From contig CM067317.1 in assembly GCA_034231615.1 (NCBI GenBank), positions 51,108,282 through 51,172,281 on the forward strand: a stretch of 64,000 nucleotides of DNA. Direction: 5' to 3'. Positions 11,150-21,133 of this stretch are shown here, one piece after another. The stretch comes from Meghimatium bilineatum. Taxonomy: Eukaryota > Mollusca > Gastropoda > Stylommatophora > Philomycidae. The notes beneath the pieces were generated by a model. The model saw only the letters and a list, made by a program, of their open reading frames with translations. It was not told the origin of the DNA and did no database searches. A program made the position numbers and the translations under genes. Position 1 is the stretch's first letter; every line of letters begins with the position of its first letter.

Positions 11150-11475
11150 CATTCTCAAAGGGCATAGAGTATTGATTTCATTATACTCAGATTTTCTTAT
11201 GTGTGCTCCAACCCTCTTAATCTTTTAGCTGCTATATTGTTCTCAGTAATCGATCCCAATTTAGCAGTGCTAAATATTTTCCCCAATGACTTTCTCTCCT
11301 GTGCTGTTTCCTTTTCTGCCACGATCATCATTCTTAAGTGCTGTCTATCTATTGCTCTATGCATCCACATCTCAAACGCTTCAATTCTGTCTTCTAGTTG
11401 TTTGTTTGTCCATGTTTCTGATACATACATTAATATAGAATAGATGTTGCATTTTATTCTACCAAGATACTGACT
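11150..11475 (-). mobile_element. RT C-terminal tail, group E, minus strand
   Basis: Read leftward: MYVSETWTNKQLEDRIEAFEMWMHRAI, then RQHLRMMIVAEKETAQERKSLG. This is the Y-x-S-E-T-W/E-x-x-x-x-E-M-W pair of RT C-termini, related to 10395-10790 but in the opposite orientation. Only this fragment remains. Confidence 0.6.
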
Positions 11476-11479
11476 TTTT

Positions 11480-12480
11480 ATTGTTACCAGAAAATATGCA
11501 CCTCATGGTTGGGCTGGTTGATGTGTACTGATGCTTAGTTAGTTCAAAGATAAATTTATTGTAGCAATGAGGGGGTACAAAATATAAAAGAATAGTTAGC
11601 TTGTCTGTAGCAGTTAGGATTAAGAACTCCTCTGTAGAATTTAGAGGATTGAGTATACTCATCCATAGCAGGTAAAGGGTTATCGGAATGTCTCCTGTCG
11701 AGAGTACTACTCAGAGAACATGTCAACTCACAGCTTCAAGAAATAATCTCCAGAGACATTTAAAAAATCAACTGGTATAGAAGGCATGATGGTCCAGCAT
11801 CAAAGCTGTGACCTCACAAACATAAGACAAATTGTTTAACATTCAGAAGGCCATCATTGCATTTATATATCAAGCGCTACCTATCCGTAAACAGCAGTTG
11901 TTGCATGCACACATCCGTTGCTGTGTCCTCATGTAACCACAAAAACTATACGACCTATAAGGTTAAAGTGACCAGGAATCGGCGACACCTAGGCTAGCAA
12001 TATTCAACTTCCAATCCCTACATTTCGTTTGCAACGAGATCAGAGCTGTAGTTTTAATTTCTAGCCGTCTGTCCTCATCAGTGTGAATCAAGTTGAAATA
12101 GAAGTCATTATCAGTAAAATTACTATGGATTGTGATTCTGATGATGATAAATTCTTGAGAATAACATTTGTTTTCAAAGAAGATAATAGTAACATGTTAG
12201 TTTCACTATGAAATGACATCAGAAATAATAGGTTGAATATAGTGACTTATGCCCCAGAAAAACGGATCCGACAAGGTTAGTGACATCTACATATTTTATT
12301 TGTTTTCACAGAGGATATTATGAGCATGTTAAAAGAAAGTTATTGCGTTTTTCAAACATCCACTAAAAATAACAATTAATTTTAAAGGGGGGGGGGGGGA
12401 TTTAAAAAGGTTAACTACTGCGTCACAGATATTCTTTAGTCTATGCTCTTGAGATGTGTAGACAAATGGTTTAACTCATA
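11480..12480. other. Intronic stretch with little recognisable content
   Basis: AT-rich intron 2 sequence. The only notable item is a 13-base G run at 12388-12400. No coding motif was recognised. Confidence 0.4.
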
Positions 12481-12484
12481 ATGT

Positions 12485-12610
12485 TTTAACTTTTGATGGT
12501 TTAAATATGATTGGACGGAGTGTGGTCAAATTTCTAGAATGTTGGCCTTGTAGTCATGATTTCTCGGGTTCAAACCTTGGTTAGGAATGAATTTTTAAAT
12601 TTTGGAGGTA
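12485..12610 (+). repeat. Possible tRNA-derived SINE fragment preceded by a duplicated 47-bp segment
   Basis: Positions 12485-12531 are identical to 13892-13938. Directly after comes a tRNA-like stretch with a good B box (GGTTCAAACC, near 12570) and TTGGCCTTGTAGTCATGATT before it. The A box is weak. Calling this a SINE fragment is tentative. Confidence 0.35.
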
Positions 12611-12839
12611 CAATAAAATTCATTGTAGTGACTTGTGCCAAAGCAGCCTTTATTTCTGCTGCTTATAAGTATCCTCTCTGGGCTTCTTAACAAGGGAAAA
12701 TTAGATTTAAAAATAGAGCGGAGCAACATTATCAAGTGTTATGCAATGAAGTTTGCCGCAATGGACCTCCCACATCCTCTGTCTTTTCCTTTAGTGGTGT
12801 ACTCTGCTAGACTGTAACCTGTCCATCTCGGAGTGGAGA

Positions 12840-13110
12840 AGCAATCTTTTTAAGAAATGGCTGACAGTAGCAACAGGAAAATTTTGAGTTATTGTCCTGC
12901 AAAGGAAAACAACATCAGACATTTTACTTGTGTGTGTTGCTGTAGCCAAAAAGGGAACAAAGAATGCTTGTTTTACTTCCCATGAATTATAAGCAATACA
13001 GTTCTTGTATCTTATGCTCTATCAAAGTGCACTACCAAGGCAAGAGATAGAGGATTTTGGAGGTTCATTGCTGCCAATATTCATTGTGGAAATGTCACTT
13101 GATGATGATA
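12840..13110 (+). mobile_element. 3' terminus of an RTE-like LINE
   Basis: The segment at 13045-13090 reads RDRGFWRFIAANIHCGN and is followed by TTGATGATGAT. This mirrors the KDWRSVAAHL...GATGAT ending at 10730-10790 and the GATGATGATGATGA end at 21000. The upstream part is too decayed to read. Confidence 0.45.
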
Positions 13111-13785
13111 CTATTGTGTAATTCAGAGGTTTCTTCTGAGCTTTATTATACCCAGAAAGTCATGTCTCTCTGCAGTGTAATGCTTTGAGAAGTAGCCTCC
13201 TGCTCAGGGAGGTTAATACATAATTATACAGATGTAATGCTGTGGATATCAGCAGAGATGAACTCACACCTACAATTGTCATTGACAAATACCAACTGGA
13301 AAATTTCAGAAACTTTGAATATCTTAAAAATGCCATAATCTTTCACAGGTGATAGGTTGTCAGTCTATCCTCAAACTTTCCTTAGCTACCTTATACGGCA
13401 TGCCAGGAAAGAAGACAGTGGCCCTATTATTTTTACCCTCAACTAGAAGTCCAGATCTCGGTTGCCACATGGATGAGCAAAATAGATGAACTAGTCACAT
13501 ATACATTGTAATCTTCAGTGAAAACCTAATGTTAATGTTTTTATATCACATTTAACCTTGTCATAGTAATCGCACTGAAGTTGGATGTGTCAAGCTAAAA
13601 ATTACAGATATTATTATCATGCTGGAAACCATGATACAATGTATTCTGTTCTTTGGACTACATCCTGCTATGTGGTAGGATGAGAGAAAACAAAACTTAG
13701 CACAAGAATAAAACGTAGCATCTAATGTCATCTCTAGCCTAATCATTATTTCTGTATTAGATTTCTACACTAGAACCTGTACAGT
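13110..13785. other. Intronic stretch without recognised gene
   Basis: The phrase GGACTACATCCTGCT near 13656 recurs at 41735, so part of this may be a short interspersed fragment. Nothing else was recognised. Confidence 0.3.
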
Positions 13786-14425
13786 CAAATCTCATTATAA
13801 TAACTTGGTCTGGGCTGACGAAATACTGCGAAACCTTGGTTTTCGTCGGTAATCTGTGCGAAAATTTCAGTGAAATCCGTTAAGTTAATGGTTTAACTTT
13901 TGATGGTTTAAATATGATTGGACGGAGTGTGGTCAAATCAGTGAAAATCAGTGAAATCCGAAACCAACGAAAACAAAGGCAATTATTTCCATATGAATTA
14001 ATGTAAATCCAATTAATTTGTTCTAAACACACCAAAATACATACCAAAAACAAAATTTTATAGAGAATAAATATAGTGTTTAATATTAAAAGCAATAAAA
14101 ATTTATAAAAAGATTATGAAAGACTAATGTAAAAGAATAAATGAACATTTAACATGGCATGTACTTTTCTGAAGACTTCTTGGCATATGGAAGACAGCGA
14201 GGAGGGGAGATGTTATTATGGAAAGGGATTCCCCCTCCTTAAATACCTTAGGTATCAATCTTAGGTATCCACACTATCTGGGCTCACTTCCATTTTTGGT
14301 CTTTTGGAGCTAGGGCAAGCTAAAAATCTGAGGCAACCGGCAAAAACCAAGACACATATTTTACTTAAAATCTTGGTGTAATCAGGAAATGATGATATAA
14401 AACAAATACTGAGGTTTCACTGCAT
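13786..14425. mobile_element. Candidate decayed DNA transposon (pogo/Tigger-like ends)
   Basis: The left end, after TA, reads CAGTCAAATCTCATTATAAT. The right end read in reverse starts CAGTGAAACCTCAGTATTTG. The two resemble each other as inverted repeats and resemble the CAGT-C-T-TTATAA style of pogo/Tigger termini. The interior is non-coding and contains the 47-bp segment shared with 12485-12531, itself surrounded by repeated CAGTGAAATCCG. The right TA is not directly adjacent, so the boundaries are uncertain. Confidence 0.35.
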
Positions 14426-14460
14426 GTATGTAGTAACAAAGTTGCTATGTACAGTGTCAT

Positions 14461-14655
14461 GTGACGTATTCCTTCCAGAACGTTGTCTTCCCAATGAACT
14501 ATCTGAACCTCTCTCTGTCTTGGGCAATGTGGCTTGCATTTTCTAGCGATGTATTCATGTTATCTTTAATGTCATCAGTCCATCGTCTTCTTGGTCTGCC
14601 CTTCTCCTCTTCCCAGGTACTCTTCCCTCCATTATTTGTCTTTCTAAACAGTTAT
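14461..14655 (-). mobile_element. Group B LINE tail (part interrupted by LINE-A2)
   Basis: On the minus strand the coding remnant reads RHNCLERQIMEGRVPGKRRR. It closely matches RHNYLERQIMVGSAPERRRKG at 48025-48080. The few codons just upstream (FGHIKR) lie on the far side of LINE-A2, at 18747-18765. This is therefore one older element split by the younger LINE-A2. Confidence 0.75.
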
Positions 14656-14665
14656 GTCTCTTTAT
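14656..14665. repeat. Target-site duplication, 5' side of LINE-A2
   Basis: GTCTCTTTAT, repeated exactly at 18737-18746. Confidence 0.85.
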
Positions 14666-14863
14666 TTCCCCATCGAGGCCAGCTCCTTGGCGTGGAGATG
14701 GGGCGTAGTCCAGCCAGCAGAGGCTGGAAACTAAGACTGGCCGGGCCCTCCCACATTCGGGCAGAACCACAGTCTAGCCTAGCAAGTAAAGGTGTTGAAG
14801 TCAGCGACATTTGGCCAGAAGGCGCACCGCAACAATCAGAATGTCATGCATTATCGCACATGA

Positions 14864-16390
14864 ATGTCTATATCTGCATTACCCCGTTATGGTGCTAACC
14901 CTGTGACGACTCACCAGGCAGGAGTAGCACCGGGCCCTATACCTCGAAAGGGCCCACCCCATACGACTGGAGGTCCTCTTCGATTGCCTTGTGGAGCCAG
15001 GAGGCACAAGAGTAATATCACTGACCAACAAATATTACCAACCAATGAGACACCACTTACAATAATGCACTGGAATGCTGAGGGTGTAAATAGCAAAAAA
15101 GATGGCTTTAGCAAGAACTTAGAATTAGAAAACACCCTTCTTAAGGAACAGGTCAGCATTTGTTGCATACAAGAGACACACCTCAGCAAAGATGTAGCCT
15201 TTAAAATTGCAGGTTATCAGTGCTTTAGAGCTGATCGAATAGACAGAAGAAAAGGAGGTATACTAACTCTAGTCAAAAATAATATAATCGCACATCAAAC
15301 TGAGCTATACATGGAAGGAGCAGAATATCAGCTCCTTCAACTAAAGACCAAGAACACAGACTTCAACCTACTAAATTATTATTGTCCAAATGACCAGTCC
15401 CTTTCCCTGGACACAACACCGTACAGAGGAAGACTGATAGTATGTGGAGATTTTAATAGTCACTCTCAAAGCTGGGGTTATGACCACATGGATAAAAGAG
15501 GAGAAGAACTTGAAAGCTGGCAAGACAATAAATGTCTTCTATTGCTTAATAAGCCAAAAGATCCTCCAACATACTACTCAAGAGCATGGCAAACCACTTC
15601 CACGCCAGACTTGGCATTGTACTCAGCAGACCTAAACTGGGAAATCAATAGAACAGTGGGGAAGCAACTTGGAAGTAGCGACCATCGACCAGTCCTCCTT
15701 AGTATTAAAAATGAACTCACAGGAAATGCATGTAGCCTTCCAAGATGGAATTATAAAAAAGCAAATTGGGGACTATTTAAACACTGCAGTAGTGTTTTAG
15801 CTGGACAAATAGATATGAAAGGAAAAGACATAAATGCCATAGTCAAAGAGTTCAATAAAAGTATTCATCAAGCTGCCAAGGAAGCAATACCAAGAGGAGC
15901 ACGCAAACAATACAAGCCATACTCGAGTGAACAACTAGAACTGCTGCAAGAGGAATTAGAAAAAGCACGGACGGAAGTGGAAAATAACCCAAGCCAGGAA
16001 CATCACAACAAACATCAACACGCAAAAGCTAAATTCCAAAGAGCCAAACTAGAAGCTAGAAGAAAGAGCTGGAAAGAGAAAACAGAATCCTTAAATTTGG
16101 AAAAGGATGGAAGAAAACTGTGGAAACTGGTCAAACAACTAAATGATGAGGGAACAGGAAGAAGCACAAACATAACACTCGTACAGAATGGCAAAATGAT
16201 TACAGGAAAGCAAGCAGTAGATAATTTCGCTAGGATATTTGCTCAAGACTGCAATATTGAAATTAGTCCAGAGAAACAGCATACAGTGCGGAGCGACCAA
16301 AAAAGTAAATTGGAACATGCTCAGACTAGAATCAGTGATGAAAACAGCGCAGATGAAATTATATGTTCACATATAGTGAATTGGAATTAG
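14864..16390 (+). CDS. LINE-A2 endonuclease and linker region (508 codons, open)
   Basis: The frame opens upstream of an apurinic-like endonuclease that nicks target DNA for target-primed reverse transcription. Visible motifs are MHWNAEGVNSKK (Asn), CCIQETHLSKD (Glu), KGGILTLVKNN, IVCGDFNSHSQSWGYD (Asp/Asn), TTSTPDLALYS and GSSDHRPVLLS (Asp-His). The order is that of the EEP fold. A long charged linker (about residues 320-450) follows, including KAKFQRAKLEARRKSWKEKTE. The frame runs out at IVNWN where a short indel shifts the reading into the RT frame at 16363. In the related LINE-A1 the same boundary reads on into KSPGADG, so this looks like a mutation rather than a programmed shift. The true start may correspond to MPRTKHNG in A1, which is lost here. 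Confidence 0.8.
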   Translation: MSISALPRYGANPVTTHQAGVAPGPIPRKGPPHTTGGPLRLPCGARRHKSNITDQQILPTNETPLTIMHWNAEGVNSKKDGFSKNLELENTLLKEQVSICCIQETHLSKDVAFKIAGYQCFRADRIDRRKGGILTLVKNNIIAHQTELYMEGAEYQLLQLKTKNTDFNLLNYYCPNDQSLSLDTTPYRGRLIVCGDFNSHSQSWGYDHMDKRGEELESWQDNKCLLLLNKPKDPPTYYSRAWQTTSTPDLALYSADLNWEINRTVGKQLGSSDHRPVLLSIKNELTGNACSLPRWNYKKANWGLFKHCSSVLAGQIDMKGKDINAIVKEFNKSIHQAAKEAIPRGARKQYKPYSSEQLELLQEELEKARTEVENNPSQEHHNKHQHAKAKFQRAKLEARRKSWKEKTESLNLEKDGRKLWKLVKQLNDEGTGRSTNITLVQNGKMITGKQAVDNFARIFAQDCNIEISPEKQHTVRSDQKSKLEHAQTRISDENSADEIICSHIVNWN

Positions 16391-17590
16391 CAGTCTCTAA
16401 ACTAAAGCTAAATAAGTCCCCAGGTATTGATGAAATATCAAATGAAATGATAAAGAATCTAGGAACAACAGCCAGAAGGAAACTATTGGACATCCTAAAT
16501 ATTAGCTGGACTATTGGGAAAATACCACAAATCTGGAGAGAATCAATTATGGTCCCTTTGCTTAAACCTGGAAAAGATGGAACAACACCAACTAGCTACA
16601 GACCAATTAGTCTTACAAGTTGCCTGTGCAAAACAATGGAGCGCATCATAAACCTAAGACTAAAATTTCGCTTGGAAAGTAGAAAATTCCTTGCACCACA
16701 GCAGGCAGGTTTCAGGCAATGCTACTCCACAGAGGATCAAACCACATACCTCTCACAGGAAATTGAGGATGCTTTCCAAGACAAAAAATCAGTTTTAGTG
16801 GCATGGATTGATTTACAGAAGGCCTTTGATAAAGTATGGAAAGAAGGATTGCTTCAAAAAATGAGAAACTACAAGATATGTGGAAATATGTATAGATGGA
16901 CGAAAGCCTTTCTTCACAATAGAAGAGCCAGAGTACAAGTAAATGGCAGAAAAAGTAGGAAAGATTACTACGCCATGGAGTGCCTCAAGGAGGAGTTCTA
17001 TCACCAACTCTTTTTCTCATATTTATCAATGATCTAATTGAAGAAATACCCTGTGGAACTAAGGCAGCACTATATGCAGATGACTTAGTTCTATGGTGCA
17101 CACATGAGAGCGCCATGGTTGCCACAAAAATGCTTCAGAGAGCCATGGACATTTTGACTAATTGGGCTGACAAATGGTGTGTAAGTATCAATATGGTGAA
17201 GTCAGCAACAACCCTTTTTACACTTTCACCAAAACAAAGAGCAGGAAACATCTATGTAAATAAAACTATCTTAAAGGTAGATGACCAACCCACATATCTT
17301 GGTGTAACATTTGATGCCAAAATGACATGGAAACATCATATCAGCAAAGCAGAAACAAAGGCTAGAAGGAAGATAGCTATACTAAGAAAACTGAGTGGGA
17401 CAACTTGGGAAGCTAATGAAAGAATTCTAAAAAATGTATACCAACAAGCCATTTGACCACACTTGGAATATGGTTCTACAGCATGGAGTTCATCATCAAA
17501 CACTACACTACAAAACCTAGATAGAGTACAGAACCAAGCACTTAGAATCATTACAGGCGCAATGAGATCCACACCAATCATAGAAATGCA
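16363..17590 (+). pseudogene. LINE-A2 reverse transcriptase domain, frameshifted
   Basis: RT blocks are present in order: LNKSPGIDEISNEMIKN, YRPISLTSCLCKTMER, QQAGFRQCYSTEDQTTYL, motif A VAWIDLQKAFDKVW, motif B PQGGVLSPTLFLIF, motif C ALYADDLVLWC and LGVTFDAKMTWKHH. Three lesions are seen: a shift near 16980-17037 before motif B, a TGA near 17454 (QAI-stop-PHLEYGSTAW), and a shift near 17590 into the RNase H frame. The catalytic Asp-Asp pair in motif C is intact. The enzyme as encoded here would be non-functional. Confidence 0.85.
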
Positions 17591-17592
17591 GA

Positions 17593-18711
17593 ATGCAGTC
17601 ATTGAAAGAGCGTAGAGATACTAAAATTATAATTCATGGAGAAAAGTTTCTTTCCCACCATTGTCACCCAATGAAGGAAAGATTCCAGAATCTGTCACAA
17701 GGACGGCTTAAAAGAAGCAGCTTCATACACCAGGCCAAGCGTCAACGTAGACAGGTATCGGATCTGCCAGAGGTAACAATACCACTGACATCTCAACCAG
17801 AACACACCCCATGGGAAAAACGGACATGCCCACTAGTGACCATCCAAACAACAATAGCAGGTGTGCATGGGGATGAACATCAGAATAATCTGCAGAAAAG
17901 AGTAGCAGCTCTCAGTTTCCTTGATGATGTTTACCCAAGTGATCTATGGACCAGAGTAAATACAGATGGATCAGCACAGAATGCAGTAAAAAATGGAGGA
18001 AGTGGTGTATATGTAGAATACCCAGATGGCACCACTGATACCACTTGTATACCAACAGGGAATTACTGCAACAACTATGACTCTGAAGTCAAAGCTATTT
18101 ATACAGCTGCAGAGAAACTGTTAACATTGGACAGGACCTCACACCCTATTGTAATACTTACAGATGCAAGGTCAGTACTAGAGGCACTACAATCCAATAA
18201 ACTTCCAGAGTTAAATGAGGTATTGTCGATAGTACAAAATAGGTGTAGAGTTATACTGCAATGGATTCCATCACACTGTGGAATAGCAGGAAATGAGAGA
18301 GCTGATCAACACGCCAAGGAAGGTGCTAACATGCAGCAACCGGATGTACCAATCAGCTATCACCAAAAGAAATCCATGATAAAGGCACAACGAAAGCCTA
18401 ACTTACCTCCACGGGACGACTACCACCTACTTAACAGACAAGAACAGGTCATCAAATTTCGACTGAGAACTGGACACAATAGACTAAACAGCCATATGTA
18501 TACAAAGTTTAAAATTGGCACAACAGCAAAGTGTAATTGTGGACAAGTCAACCAGACTTCAGAACATATCTTTCAAGAATGTGCAAACTATGACACATTA
18601 AGATGCACATACTGGCCTTCTTATACACCAATGAATGTTAAACTTTATGGTACAAAACAAGAAATGGAAAACACTGTCCAATTTATACAAGAAACAACAC
18701 TGCAGATATAG
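17593..18711 (+). CDS. LINE-A2 RNase H domain and C-terminus (372 codons, open)
   Basis: Begins with MQSLKERRDTK linker sequence, then the RNase H1-type domain: NTDGSAQNAVKNGGSG (Asp), CNNYDSEVKAIYTAAEKL (Glu), ILTDARSVLEAL (Asp) and WIPSHCGIAGNERADQHAKEG (His/Asp). After this a C-terminal region has a cysteine/histidine cluster (KCNCGQVNQTSEHIFQEC) before the stop at 18711. RNase H removes the RNA template during second-strand synthesis. The segment is open but is cut off from the RT by a frameshift, so it is part of a dead element. Confidence 0.8.
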   Translation: MQSLKERRDTKIIIHGEKFLSHHCHPMKERFQNLSQGRLKRSSFIHQAKRQRRQVSDLPEVTIPLTSQPEHTPWEKRTCPLVTIQTTIAGVHGDEHQNNLQKRVAALSFLDDVYPSDLWTRVNTDGSAQNAVKNGGSGVYVEYPDGTTDTTCIPTGNYCNNYDSEVKAIYTAAEKLLTLDRTSHPIVILTDARSVLEALQSNKLPELNEVLSIVQNRCRVILQWIPSHCGIAGNERADQHAKEGANMQQPDVPISYHQKKSMIKAQRKPNLPPRDDYHLLNRQEQVIKFRLRTGHNRLNSHMYTKFKIGTTAKCNCGQVNQTSEHIFQECANYDTLRCTYWPSYTPMNVKLYGTKQEMENTVQFIQETTLQI

Positions 18712-18736
18712 ACATTATTAGCGAACGAAAGAAGAA

Positions 18737-18746
18737 GTCTCTTTAT
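18737..18746. repeat. Target-site duplication, 3' side of LINE-A2
   Basis: GTCTCTTTAT, identical to 14656-14665. It continues into ATGACCAAACAGGCG, the rest of the split group B element. Confidence 0.85.
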
Positions 18747-20365
18747 ATGACCAAACAGGCGTAGTTTTAATGTACAGTAAGACATTTAAAAAAATTAATA
18801 TAACTGGAGATTTTGAAAAATGTTAAATAGGAAAATTTATTATCAAAAAGGAAGTCATTATAATCTGAAAATCATGGTGATTGAATTACTATTTTGTGAT
18901 AGTTAATAGCTCTGATATAACCAAATTCAGCAAACATCAGCTGTCAGAAGAAGCATATCTCACTATAAGAGACAATATTTACTTAACACTTTGCTAGCCA
19001 GTACTTAGAGTACTTATCTTCCATTACCAAGGGTGTATGCACAGTTTTTAGACATTGACACGGCTGTCTTTAAAAATCTGTATAAAATTGATTTCGCATG
19101 AGTGAGCCTTGCTATGTGTTGTAATTAAATTTTTGCACTTTCTGAATGAATTTGAAAGCCCTAAAATTATTTCAAGTGCAATATCCTATTTATTATAATG
19201 CTAGATCTAGATTTACATTACTTTCTATATATCTCACCTTTGAAAACTCTGGACACCTGAACATTTCTAATCTTTTAGTTTTAACCATCAGATTAAAATT
19301 ACACAATTTCCCCCCTGGGCCCAGATTCTTTTTTGACAATGTGCAATACACCATTTAACATATTGCAAATATAATTTCTTGATGACCCTAATACTTGAAC
19401 AATGTGTGGCAACATTGATAAAATCTTTCTAAATACCCATTCCTGTTGTTTATATGTTGTTTCATGTCCAAACTAATATAGTATGGACTGAGCAAACTAA
19501 TAAAACATGAAAAAATAGCATACAACGTCCATTTGTTCAAGACTAGGCCTAGCCGGATGTACAACATTTTTATTTTAAATGTTGACACGTGTCATCCCTG
19601 ATACATGTTGTTGTGTTATTCAATGAATAAATGAACATTCTTATAACAACAACTAAAACAACAATCAAAATGCAGATATTACTTTCCATGACGATCACTT
19701 ATGCCACTCCGTACTACATTTGATAGTAAAATATGGAGTTAAAAATGGACAAACTTGTTCTAGAAATTGGTTGAAAAAATCAGCTAGCTTTCTCCTTCTT
19801 CCAATCGTAATGTGTAAAAGCATTTGACCTTTAGGCTGTGACATATTCTTAGCTTCCTGTGGTGGCAATTCTATGCCATATGATAGATAGGTTAATTAGT
19901 TTGCCTCTCTTTTGGAGAGACATGCCTCTTTCAACCAGCGGACAAAGTCCAATTAGGCTATATCAGAACACACTACCATAAAATATTAGAGGTAACAAAG
20001 ACCCCACAATATAGGTGACTGGAGATGCCAACGGGCCCCTGGAAACATAATGTGTTGTCTACTATAGACGCCTATGGAGTCCATAAACAAGAAATAGAAG
20101 TGTCAGAAGGTGCTGTCACTTTTATACATCAGATAATTTTACAATTCAAGGGCAAGGATCTCAATTAAAGGGAGATAATAAATTTCAAGAGAGACAAAAA
20201 TGATTTCAATAAATTAGTAGACCATTCACACTACCAAGACAAACCACAGTATATTCTAAGGGGAGGCAATTGCAATGAGGTGGATAATAAATGTCTTTTT
20301 TAATAAATATGTCTGGTTCAGAGATGCATACTATAGAAAACTAAGATATTAGCATTATAACTAGA
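18747..20365. other. Intronic stretch: end of split group B tail, then no recognised gene
   Basis: 18747-18765 completes the group B coding remnant (minus strand). The remainder is AT-rich with no recognisable coding block, tandem array or terminal repeats. Confidence 0.4.
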
Positions 20366-21015
20366 ATGGTTATTTCAAAGAAACAAAATAACACCTTGCA
20401 AGATCAAAGTGAATTAAAGCAGGTCCACCAATTCAAATATTTAGGTACAATGATTACAGCAGATGGAAGAAGTTCAACAGAAATAAGATGCAGAATAGGA
20501 CAGGCACAAACAACATTCAGAAAAATGAAAAATATACTGTGTAATATGACCTTGTCATTAGAGGTGAGAAAGAGAGTTCTGCAGTGCTATATAACCCCTA
20601 TACTAACATATGGGTGCGAGTCTTGGACAATAAACAAACTGGAAAGTGGGAGATTGGAGGCAACAGAGATGTGGTTCTACAGAAGAATGCTGAGAATACC
20701 ATGGACTGCCAGAAAAACTAATGTAGAGGTGTTAAAAGAGTTAAATGCGAAACGGACCTTAATCAACAATATAAGAAAAAGGCAATCTTCTTTTTTTGGT
20801 CACTTCATGAGACAAGCAGATTACATAGTCACAATAGGTAAAATTGAAGGCAACAGAGACAGGGTGACAACGTGAGAAAATATTAGACAGTTTGACAGCC
20901 TGGCACGTTAAGGAAACAACAACGACCTTGATACATAATACTGTGGACAGAGAGCTGGGGAGAGCCATGACCGCATACATCAGCCGGCATAGCACCTGAT
21001 GATGATGATGATGAA
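20366..21015 (+). mobile_element. 5'-truncated RTE-like LINE: RT C-terminal part and 3' end (group E)
   Basis: A readable frame of 169 codons (20366-20875) holds HQFKYLGTMITADGR, RCRIGQAQTTFRKMKNILC, LTYGCESWTINKLESG, EATEMWFYRRMLRIPWTARK and SFFGHFMRQ. A shifted continuation then runs to GATGATGATGATGA at 21000-21014, the family's 3' microsatellite end. There is no catalytic RT core, so this is a dead 5'-truncated copy. The minus-strand element at 27085-28165 is a closely related copy and includes the YADD motif missing here. Confidence 0.85.
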
Positions 21016-21121
21016 CAGTATCACTAAGGTTGCCATATTTCTGAAGTATCGTATCAGTTTTGGCGATTGTCGAAATTGGCTACTAAGTTTCTATAAGAGA
21101 AATTTAACGACCTTTGAAATT

Positions 21122-21133
21122 GGTTTGTAAAGT
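21122..21133. repeat. Target-site duplication of the 1.3-kb retroposon (tail side)
   Basis: GGTTTGTAAAGT, repeated exactly at 22467-22478. Confidence 0.8.

Larger units (their letters stand above)
14666..18736 (+). mobile_element. LINE-A2: full-length non-LTR retrotransposon (APE-RT-RNase H)
   Basis: About 4.07 kb, bounded by a perfect 10-bp target-site duplication. The 5' end contains CCCATCGAGGCCAGC, as in LINE-A1. The 3' end is GAACGAAAGAAGAA, so the family ends in a short (GAA)n tail. The leader is about 200 bp. The endonuclease frame at 14864-16390 is intact, and RT and RNase H follow in broken frames. The insertion lies in the sense orientation within FANCD2 intron 2. It landed inside an older group B LINE tail whose uninterrupted sequence can be read at 47996-48030. 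Confidence 0.92.

Noticed and set aside
14461-14898. 145-codon + strand open frame
   Set aside because: It is the antisense shadow of a group B LINE tail followed by the LINE-A2 leader.
16340-16400. Programmed frameshift between LINE-A2 endonuclease and RT frames
   Set aside because: LINE-A1 shows lesions at other places, A2 has further lesions downstream, and no slippery heptamer with a stimulator is evident; random decay is simpler.
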